Shown here one piece after another: positions 6,511 to 11,986 of a stretch of 11,986 bases of DNA (positions within the stretch are counted from its first letter, which is position 1; every line of letters starts with the position of its first letter). The position numbers and the translations under genes are program-made. Under the pieces are notes generated by a model. That model worked only from the letters and a program-made list of their open reading frames with translations, had not been told where the DNA came from and made no database searches. The DNA comes from Methanobacteriota archaeon (lineage in GTDB: Archaea > Methanobacteriota > Methanobacteria > Methanobacteriales > Methanobacteriaceae), in contig JAEZAV010000172.1 in NCBI GenBank assembly GCA_023430285.1, positions 1 through 11,986 of the forward strand, read 5' to 3'.

Positions 6511-7662
6511 TTAATACTTGCCTGTTTTAAAAGTTGATATGTACTTGGAGTTTTTGTTCCCTGCTGCGTCCTTAACTGCACCTGTAGGTACGTATATTTG
6601 ATAGTTGTTTAAGCTGAGCCTGCTTCGAACCATTTTAATTGTTAGCTTGTTTTCTGACACTGATTTTGTGATTGTCACGAGTTTTCCTGTGTTCTTGTTT
6701 TTAATTTGGATGTTGTTGTACTGGCTGGCTTTATAGATCTTTTCGTTGAATGTCAGGGTTATGGGTGCTGTCAACGAGAACCCCAATTGATTGTTCTTTG
6801 GTGTTGATTTCACTATTTTAGGCGGAATCTTGTCGATTATATAATTTTTAGTGTAAACTGCGGATTTATGCGAAAACTGATCCATTGCAATAAATTTCAG
6901 CAGAGTTGTAGAGTTTATGCTGATTGGTTTGGTGTATTTCTGGCTCATGTTGTTCGGTGTTTTACCGTTGGTTGTGTAATAGATTGTTTCCATTCCATTC
7001 ACCTGTAACTTCACCAGCTGATTTTTGTTGTAGATTCCGCTCGATGTGTTGGCCCAAGGATTTGAAAAGCCATTTCCCAAGATAGGTCCCGTACCATTTC
7101 CACTGAAGTTTCCACCACTCAAGACAGTTATTCCCACTGATCTTTCTAATGGATCTTGTAGTGCCATGTCAATGCCGTAACCCTCCAACACTAACTGATT
7201 AAATTTGGCCATTACGCTTAATGTCTTTCCCGCAGCTTCAGGGAGCACCTCAACAGTTAATATTCCAGTTCTTTGTTGGCCCCTCTCAACATATCTCATC
7301 CTATAAATGTCCCACACATCACTAGCTGGATCGTAGTTCTGAAGATATTTATCAGGCACAACAAAGGACACGAATTTCGTACCGTTTGGTACTGGAAGGT
7401 ACACTGATACAGGACACCAATCAACTAATCCTGTGTTGGTTATTGTTACCAAGATTTGTACAGTATCCCTCACGTGGGCCGTAGCTTCAGATGTTCCTAG
7501 AGATAATGAGCCTGAGTACAACAATGTAGGATCAACCGGATTTATAACTGTTGAACCAGAATCAATAGTGGTTTGCTGTGGATTTTCAGCATTTGCAGCT
7601 GAAATACAGCTGAATATGATTATAAAAATAAATATTAATGGTATTTTATTAATGTTTGTCAT
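6511..7662 (-). CDS. Secreted adhesin-like protein (DUF11-, chitobiase-C- and Big_5-like domains)
   Basis: A 383-residue exported protein. Residues 1-26 are a clear signal peptide: basic start, hydrophobic core IPLIFIFIIIFSCISAA, likely cleavage after ANA. Then come a DUF11-like beta domain (about 50-175, with VRDTVQILVTITNTG and LPVPNGTKFVSF), a Gly/Asn-rich linker (about 180-200), and a chitobiase/beta-hexosaminidase C-terminal-like Ig domain (about 205-275, with TIYYTTNGKTPN and STTLLKFIAMD). A Big_5/SbsA-like Ig domain closes the protein (about 278-380, from PPKIVKSTP to DAAGN). Such chains are common in the adhesin-like proteins of Methanobacteriales. No transmembrane anchor, sortase motif or pseudomurein-binding repeat is visible, so it may be released or held non-covalently. 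No enzymatic site is seen. The ATG has a G-rich ribosome site (GGGGGG, 7668-7673). Confidence 0.85.
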   Translation of the reverse strand: MTNINKIPLIFIFIIIFSCISAANAENPQQTTIDSGSTVINPVDPTLLYSGSLSLGTSEATAHVRDTVQILVTITNTGLVDWCPVSVYLPVPNGTKFVSFVVPDKYLQNYDPASDVWDIYRMRYVERGQQRTGILTVEVLPEAAGKTLSVMAKFNQLVLEGYGIDMALQDPLERSVGITVLSGGNFSGNGTGPILGNGFSNPWANTSSGIYNKNQLVKLQVNGMETIYYTTNGKTPNNMSQKYTKPISINSTTLLKFIAMDQFSHKSAVYTKNYIIDKIPPKIVKSTPKNNQLGFSLTAPITLTFNEKIYKASQYNNIQIKNKNTGKLVTITKSVSENKLTIKMVRSRLSLNNYQIYVPTGAVKDAAGNKNSKYISTFKTGKY

Positions 7663-7715
7663 TTAACCCCCCACAGTTAATTAGAATTTCTAAATTTAAC
7701 TTATTTCAATTTGAA

Positions 7716-7723
7716 TATAAATA
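7716..7723 (-). promoter_or_regulatory. Candidate TATA box for the secreted-protein gene
   Basis: TATTTATA on the minus strand lies 54 bases before the ATG at 7662, predicting a leader of about 30 bases with the G-rich ribosome site in it. Confidence 0.4.
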
Positions 7724-7987
7724 CATATCGATAAATTCAAAATGAAAAATTGGTTTATGATTCTCGTTAAAAAGTCCAATTTTTCCCAATGCAGATTGTT
7801 TATTGAAATTCATTTCCATAACAGACGAAAAATATGAAAACTAAACTCTTAAATATTTAAATCATGGAAAGTGTTGTGTGAGTATCTTGGGTTAGGTTGT
7901 AAACCAAGTTCATCAATATATTAATAATGGTAACATTTCGTAATAATTTTATTGCGTTAAAGCCGTCTATAACGAAGTTGTATAGAA

Positions 7988-8224
7988 ATGACCAATATTT
8001 TCAGAAAAATTAGGGGAAAATATTTGGAATCACATTTTTTCAATCCAGCCAAAAATTTGGCTTTTGGATACAGTAAAATCAAAATATTGCAAATGCCCCC
8101 TAAATCCGGTGGCCCACCTATACCACCCAGCACATATACGGTGTTTTTGATTAAAATTAGAAATCATCTGATTTGTACAGATAATAAACGAATTTCTTCC
8201 AACAGATCCAACTCAAAATTATGA
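7988..8224 (+). CDS. Doubtful 78-codon open reading frame
   Basis: It opens at an ATG and encodes a basic protein with a proline/glycine patch (MPPKSGGPPIPPSTYTV, about 36-52), resembling no family I know. There is no Shine-Dalgarno site, the ATG sits at the edge of a hairpin, and codon use is not clearly that of the neighbouring genes. The opposite strand has a frame across the same bases that also looks weakly protein-like (for example NTVYVLGGIGGPPDLGG) but is broken by a TGA. It may therefore be chance or a relic. Confidence 0.15.
   Translation: MTNIFRKIRGKYLESHFFNPAKNLAFGYSKIKILQMPPKSGGPPIPPSTYTVFLIKIRNHLICTDNKRISSNRSNSKL
8043..8069. other. Bulged hairpin in the spacer
   Basis: ATCCA (8043-8047) and GCCAAA (8048-8053) pair with TTTGGC (8056-8061) and TGGAT (8065-8069), leaving TTT as a bulge and a small loop. 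It lies inside the doubtful frame and is the strongest local fold I see in the spacer. Confidence 0.35.
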
Positions 8225-8350
8225 ACAATTTCATGGGATCAATTTATATTAAATTTTATTTTTCAAATCGAAACCTGAATTAAGTAGCCTCAAAAAATTT
8301 CAATTTATTTTTCTTGATTAGTTCTTTAAAAATGTTATTTTTCAACAATA

Positions 8351-8358
8351 TTTTATAT
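8351..8358 (+). promoter_or_regulatory. Candidate TATA box for tyrA
   Basis: TTTTATAT lies 86 bases before the tyrA ATG, predicting a start near 8381 and a leader of about 55 bases. The ribosome site AAGGG is at 8426-8430, six bases before the ATG. Confidence 0.4.
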
Positions 8359-8436
8359 TCCAACATCAATAGACATATAGAGTAAAGGGGATTCTGTATA
8401 TGACCCTAAAGTAACTGAATTTCAGAAGGGATTTAA

Positions 8437-9744
8437 ATGGTAAAAGTTGCAGTAATTGGTGGAACAAGGGGTTTAGGCCGATGGATAGCTAAATTTTTAG
8501 CTGAAAAAGGTTTTAATGTCTTGATTACCGGTAGGAACATCACTGAAGGTGAACTGGTTTCAAAGAAGATTGGTACAGGTTACACCAACAACAATGTACT
8601 GGCAGCTGAAACTTCAGATGTGGTGATAATCTCCGTACCAATACATGCAACACCCAACATCATCAAGGAACTTGCACCACTCATGAAACCTGGCTCCCTA
8701 CTCATGGATGTGACTTCAGTCAAGGAAGAATCTAGTCAGTTGATGGAAGAGTACGCTGCAGAAGGTGTTGAGGTTGTTCCATCCCATCCCATGTTCGGAC
8801 CCAGGATCAGATCACTCGATGGCCAGGTGGTAGTGCTCACACCATCTGTGGATGGAGCATGGTACACCAAGGTCTACAAATTTTTAGAAGGGGAAAATGC
8901 CAGGATAATTGTCACCACCCCAGAGATCCATGATAGAATGATGAGCATTGTACAGGGACTCACACACTTCGCATACGTGAGCATTGCAGCCACCATTGAA
9001 AGACTCGACATTGACATCAAGGAGTCTAGGAAGTTTGCAAGCCCCATCTACAACTTGATGCTGGATACCATTGCAAGGATAACTGCTCAAAACCCTTACC
9101 TGGTTTATTCAATTCAGACCTCGAATACGTACATCAAGGATGCCCATGAAACCTTTAACGAAACTTTCAACGAGCTTAAGAACATGATTGCAGATGGTGA
9201 TGAAGAAGGATTTGTACATGCCATGAGTAATGCTGCCAAACACATCGATGATCTTGAAAGTGCACTTGGAAGATCTGATAAAGCCATATCTGCATTGTCT
9301 GAAGAGGTTAATATTTTAAAGAACCTTGTGGGAAGGGAAGTTGGGCTTAAACACATCTACTCAGGTAAGGTTCATGTTGGAATGTTGGAGGAGCTTAAAC
9401 CTGAGTTTCTGGTTTTAAGATATAACAACAGTTCAACAAAACTTAAACTATCAAATGTGGAAATATTAACTGACAAAGATCTAAGGGATTGGAAAATTAA
9501 CAACTATCCACTTAGGAGCTACGATGTATCTGCTGTTTTCCCAGAATCTGCAGATCCCGAGGTTGTTGTGGCCACTGTCCAGGGACTTGAGGGTGTTGTG
9601 GATGCCGAAGTCATGGATACCTACAGTGGCAGTCAGATTCCAGAGGGCAGTATCAGTATCACGTTGAGGTATTTGGTGTTTGAGGATGATGCTGTTTTAG
9701 AAGTTGAAAAACTTTTAAAGGGATTTGGATGTCAAATACGTTGA
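8437..9744 (+). CDS. tyrA: Prephenate dehydrogenase with an extra C-terminal FDX-ACB-like domain
   Basis: This 435-residue cytoplasmic enzyme oxidatively decarboxylates prephenate to 4-hydroxyphenylpyruvate, the penultimate step of tyrosine synthesis. The Rossmann domain (about 1-160) carries GGTRGLG (8-14). ITGRN after the second strand puts an Arg (R33) where NADP+ enzymes often bind the 2'-phosphate, so NADP+ use is likely. SHPMFGP contains the presumed catalytic H117. The helical dimerisation domain (about 163-285) includes QGLTHFAY with H177. A small beta segment (about 300-350) follows, then residues 355-435, which resemble the FDX-ACB domain at the end of the PheRS beta chain: YP..R.YDVS at 357-365, D.Y.G..IPEG at 394-404, then S.T.R and a final GFGCQIR. 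TyrA enzymes more often end at the helical domain or carry an ACT domain. The ATG has a good AAGGG site. The gene stands alone. Confidence 0.9.
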   Translation: MVKVAVIGGTRGLGRWIAKFLAEKGFNVLITGRNITEGELVSKKIGTGYTNNNVLAAETSDVVIISVPIHATPNIIKELAPLMKPGSLLMDVTSVKEESSQLMEEYAAEGVEVVPSHPMFGPRIRSLDGQVVVLTPSVDGAWYTKVYKFLEGENARIIVTTPEIHDRMMSIVQGLTHFAYVSIAATIERLDIDIKESRKFASPIYNLMLDTIARITAQNPYLVYSIQTSNTYIKDAHETFNETFNELKNMIADGDEEGFVHAMSNAAKHIDDLESALGRSDKAISALSEEVNILKNLVGREVGLKHIYSGKVHVGMLEELKPEFLVLRYNNSSTKLKLSNVEILTDKDLRDWKINNYPLRSYDVSAVFPESADPEVVVATVQGLEGVVDAEVMDTYSGSQIPEGSISITLRYLVFEDDAVLEVEKLLKGFGCQIR

Positions 9745-9752
9745 TTTAATTA

Positions 9753-9792
9753 TTTTTTTTCACATTTTTTTCCATGTTCTAAGGCTTTTTTT
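9753..9792 (+). terminator. Multiple oligo-T terminator of tyrA
   Basis: Runs of eight, seven and seven T at 9753-9760, 9765-9771 and 9786-9792 begin nine bases after the tyrA stop; a further T8 is at 9830-9837. Successive T tracts are typical archaeal terminators. Confidence 0.65.
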
Positions 9793-9875
9793 AGTTTATT
9801 TGGTCAATTTCCATCCTTTGTTTTCAAGATTTTTTTTATTACAAATCGACAAGTTTTTTAGCACAAAAACACAAC

Positions 9876-9884
9876 ATATATATA
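9876..9884 (+). promoter_or_regulatory. Candidate TATA box for cdc48
   Basis: ATATATATA lies about 125 bases before the cdc48 ATG and predicts transcription from about 9906, with a leader near 100 bases. A shorter leader from a weaker A/T box closer to the gene cannot be excluded. Confidence 0.4.
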
Positions 9885-9896
9885 GTAGAAAAAACA

Positions 9897-9920
9897 ATGT
9901 TATAGTAACATGAGTTAACT
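9897..9920 (+). promoter_or_regulatory. Palindromic operator candidate in front of cdc48
   Basis: Overlapping inverted repeats lie on the predicted transcription start: ATGTTA-TAG-TAACAT (9897-9911, perfect 6-bp arms), TAAC-ATGA-GTTA (9906-9917) and the palindrome AGTTAACT (9913-9920). A repressor bound here would block initiation. The TAAC/GTTA half-sites recall the CTAAC-N5-GTTAG site of the archaeal heat-shock regulator HSR1, though the spacing differs. Confidence 0.4.
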
Positions 9921-10004
9921 AAAAGAAGAAAATTGATTAAAACTATTTTACACGTTTACAAAGCATTTCGAACATATTTAACAGAAGATTAGGAGGGGTT
10001 TTAT

Positions 10005-11986
10005 ATGGAAAATAAAGAAATGAAATTAAAAGTTGCTGAAGCCTTCTCACAGGCTGATGTTGGAAGGTCAGTTGCAAGGATCGACCCTGCATGCATGCAG
10101 AAACTCGACCTTTTAGACGGAGATATCATAGAAATTGAGGGAAAAAAATTAACTGCAACCAGGGTTGCATCCTCACAATCCGATATTGGCCTTGGAATAA
10201 TACGCATAGATGGATACATCAGAAAAAATTCAGGAACATCCATTGGTGAAGAAGTCACTGTCAGACATGCCAACTACAAAGAAGCCAAGAAAGTGGTACT
10301 CGCCCCAGTTGAACAGGAAATACTAGTAAGGGGAGATGTTAAAGCTGCATTTCTTGGAAGGGTGCTCAGCCAAGGAGACATGATCATAACTGGTGTAAGG
10401 CAACAACAACAGCAAACCATGCGTTCAGGACTCTTCGATGAGTTCTTCAGGGACGTTGCCCCTATGGGCGAGATCAAACTCGCAGTTGTAAGCACCAAAC
10501 CTGCAGGAATCGTACAGATCACTGAAATGACAGATGTTGAAGTGCAAACAGAACCAGTCGACGTATCAAAACTCGAAGGAGTTAAAAACGTAGTTGATGT
10601 AACCTACGAAGACATAGGTGGTCTTAAGGAAGAAGTTAAAAAAGTCAGGGAAATGATAGAAATACCCCTGAAGAGACCAGAATTATTTGAAAGGCTGGGA
10701 ATTGCACCACCTAAAGGTGTATTAATGCACGGTCCACCAGGAACAGGTAAAACCTTGCTTGCAAAGGCAGTTGCAAACGAAAGTGACGCCCACTTCATAG
10801 CCATAAACGGACCCGAGATCATGAGTAAATACGTTGGAGGATCAGAGGAACGTTTAAGGGAACTGTTTGAAGAAGCAGAAGAAAACGCACCATCAATCAT
10901 ATTCATAGATGAAATTGACGCCATAGCCCCAAAAAGAGAAGAAGTATCCGGAGAAGTTGAAAGAAGAACAGTAGCACAGCTTTTAACACTCATGGACGGT
11001 CTTAAATCAAGGGGCCAGGTCGTTGTAATAGGAGCAACCAACAGACCAGACGCATTAGACGCAGCAATAAGAAGAGGCGGAAGGTTCGACAGAGAAATTG
11101 AAATTGGAGTTCCAGACAAAGATGGAAGGGGAGAAGTTCTTCAGATACACACCAGAGGAATGCCTCTGGACGACAAGGTGGATCTCGAAGAAATGGCAGA
11201 CATAACCCACGGATTTGTCGGTGCAGACCTTGAATCACTCTGTAAAGAAGCTGCAATGAGGGTACTAAGGAGAGTTCTTCCAGACATAAAAGGAGACGAA
11301 GAAATATCCAAGGAAACCCTTAAGAAAATGATTGTAACCAAAACAGATTTCAAAGAAGCACTCAAAGAAGTCCAACCTTCAGCACTGCGTGAAGTGCTGG
11401 TTCAAGTACCAGATGTTAAATGGGAAGACATAGGAGGATTAGCAAACGCCAAACAGGAACTTCAAGAGGCAGTTGAATGGCCTTTAAAATATCCTGAAAG
11501 CTTTGAAAAGTTCGGTGTGAGACCACCAAGAGGAGTGCTCATATACGGACCTCCAGGAACTGGTAAAACCCTGCTTGCAAAGGCAGTTGCAAACGAAAGT
11601 GACGCCAACTTCATAGCAGTCAAAGGGCCAGAACTCCTATCAAAGTGGGTTGGAGAATCTGAGAAGGGTGTGCGTGAAGTCTTCAGAAAAGCCAGACAAA
11701 CAGCACCAACAGTCATATTCTTCGATGAAATCGATTCAATAGCATCTGCAAGAGGAGGATCAAGCACAGATTCAGGAGTAACACAGCGTGTTGTAAACCA
11801 ACTCTTAACAGAGATTGACGGTTTAGAAGAACTGCAGGACGTAGCTGTGATTGCTGCAACCAACCGTGTAGATATCCTTGACCCTGCCCTAACAAGACCT
11901 GGAAGATTTGACAGGCATGTAAAGGTAGATGATCCAGATGAAGAAGCAAGGTTATCCATATTCGAAGTTCACACCAAGGATATGCC
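10005..11986 (+). CDS. CDC48/VAT-type AAA+ ATPase, 3' end beyond the window
   Basis: The frame runs 660 codons from the ATG to the window edge without a stop or frameshift. Archaeal CDC48/VAT is a hexameric double-ring unfoldase that pulls substrate proteins through its pore, often for proteasomal degradation. Residues 1-190 are the N-domain (double-psi barrel plus four-stranded barrel). D1 (about 205-440) has Walker A GPPGTGKT (243-250), Walker B FIDEID (D302, E303) and the arginine-finger region at 356-364. D2 (from about 478) has Walker A at 515-522, Walker B FFDEID (D574, E575) and its own RPGRFD. About 70 to 80 residues appear to be missing, judging from the usual length of 730 or so. 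D1 reads RRGGRFD instead of RRPGRFD. A very strong AGGAGGGG ribosome site (9991-9998) precedes the ATG. It is transcribed alone as far as can be seen, after tyrA's terminator. Confidence 0.95.
   Translation, partial: MENKEMKLKVAEAFSQADVGRSVARIDPACMQKLDLLDGDIIEIEGKKLTATRVASSQSDIGLGIIRIDGYIRKNSGTSIGEEVTVRHANYKEAKKVVLAPVEQEILVRGDVKAAFLGRVLSQGDMIITGVRQQQQQTMRSGLFDEFFRDVAPMGEIKLAVVSTKPAGIVQITEMTDVEVQTEPVDVSKLEGVKNVVDVTYEDIGGLKEEVKKVREMIEIPLKRPELFERLGIAPPKGVLMHGPPGTGKTLLAKAVANESDAHFIAINGPEIMSKYVGGSEERLRELFEEAEENAPSIIFIDEIDAIAPKREEVSGEVERRTVAQLLTLMDGLKSRGQVVVIGATNRPDALDAAIRRGGRFDREIEIGVPDKDGRGEVLQIHTRGMPLDDKVDLEEMADITHGFVGADLESLCKEAAMRVLRRVLPDIKGDEEISKETLKKMIVTKTDFKEALKEVQPSALREVLVQVPDVKWEDIGGLANAKQELQEAVEWPLKYPESFEKFGVRPPRGVLIYGPPGTGKTLLAKAVANESDANFIAVKGPELLSKWVGESEKGVREVFRKARQTAPTVIFFDEIDSIASARGGSSTDSGVTQRVVNQLLTEIDGLEELQDVAVIAATNRVDILDPALTRPGRFDRHVKVDDPDEEARLSIFEVHTKDM
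10756..10790 (+). repeat. 35-base exact repeat at the D1 P-loop of cdc48, copy 1
   Basis: Identical base for base to 11572-11606, 816 bases (272 codons) downstream at the equivalent place in D2. The wider 66-base block 10737-10802 differs from 11553-11618 at only four positions. Confidence 0.9.
11572..11606 (+). repeat. 35-base exact repeat at the D2 P-loop of cdc48, copy 2
   Basis: Second copy of the sequence at 10756-10790, in the same reading frame and structural position of the D2 ring. Confidence 0.9.

Larger units (their letters stand above)
7724..8350. other. Long spacer with an unexplained structured stretch (7849-8224)
   Basis: No recognisable gene fills the 774 bases between the secreted-protein gene and tyrA. 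From left to right it holds: TTAAATATTTAA (7849-7860), a palindrome that could serve as a TATA box; a hairpin with CTTGG/CCAAG arms (7886-7908); a TCTATA/TATAGA hairpin (7966-7986); a 78-codon plus-strand frame (7988-8224); a bulged hairpin (8043-8069); and a patch near 8095-8135 much richer in G/C than its surroundings. The far ends (7740-7840 and 8225-8350) are plain A/T-rich DNA. A small RNA gene, a decayed gene or a small repeat element are all possible. Confidence 0.4.

Noticed and set aside
9725..9913. 62-codon plus-strand frame rich in Phe, Leu and Ile after tyrA
   Set aside because: It overlaps the end of tyrA and is produced by the oligo-T terminator region; its composition simply reflects T-rich DNA.
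10274..11959. Several long minus-strand open frames opposite cdc48
   Set aside because: They are shadows of the cdc48 reading frame, whose codons on the opposite strand rarely form stops. Their Ser/Leu-rich translations show no motif.
1..11986. Defence system, CRISPR array, transposon or prophage
   Set aside because: No arrays of direct repeats, transposase or integrase motifs, nuclease/toxin pairs or phage proteins were seen; all identified genes have core or common archaeal functions.

Overview
The window looks like a chromosomal segment of a mesophilic, AT-rich methanogenic archaeon, most likely Methanobacteriales (Methanobacterium-like). Evidence: archaeal informational and quality-control genes (pelota, a two-ring CDC48/VAT ATPase); TATA-type promoters, oligo-T terminators and GGAG/GGTGAT Shine-Dalgarno sites; a secreted Ig-like adhesin; a stand-alone REC-PAS regulator; and a small MraY/WecA-like enzyme of a kind expected in pseudomurein-walled methanogens. 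The genus is inference from these features, with no 16S in view. There is no rRNA, tRNA, CRISPR array, insertion sequence or phage gene.

Layout: 1-126 is the 5' end of an unidentified minus-strand gene. 459-2338 is a two-gene ABC-2 exporter operon (ATPase, permease) with overlapping ATGA. 2510-3241 is a TauE/SafE-type permease, convergent with a minus-strand pair: pelA (4222-5289) followed by the MraY/WecA-like transferase (3264-4163). 5545-6375 is a REC-PAS protein. It converges, across a shared hairpin terminator, on a minus-strand secreted protein with DUF11-like, chitobiase-C-like and Big_5-like domains (6511-7662). 7663-8436 is a long spacer with an unexplained structured, locally GC-rich stretch. 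8437-9744 is prephenate dehydrogenase with an extra C-terminal domain. From 10005 to the window end runs a CDC48/VAT-type AAA+ ATPase, cut off in its second ring.

Functionally this is mostly housekeeping: ribosome rescue (pelota), protein unfolding (CDC48), tyrosine synthesis (TyrA), envelope polymer synthesis and export. I see no defence or mobile system. The points most worth a second look are: an FDX-ACB-like (PheRS beta tail) domain fused to TyrA; a probable ATT-initiated, N-terminally longer MraY-like protein with Glu in place of a usual catalytic Asp; a palindromic TAAC/GTTA operator candidate in front of cdc48, resembling the archaeal HSR1 heat-shock site; near-identical DNA at the two P-loops of cdc48, suggesting gene conversion; and the structured orphan stretch at 7849-8224.
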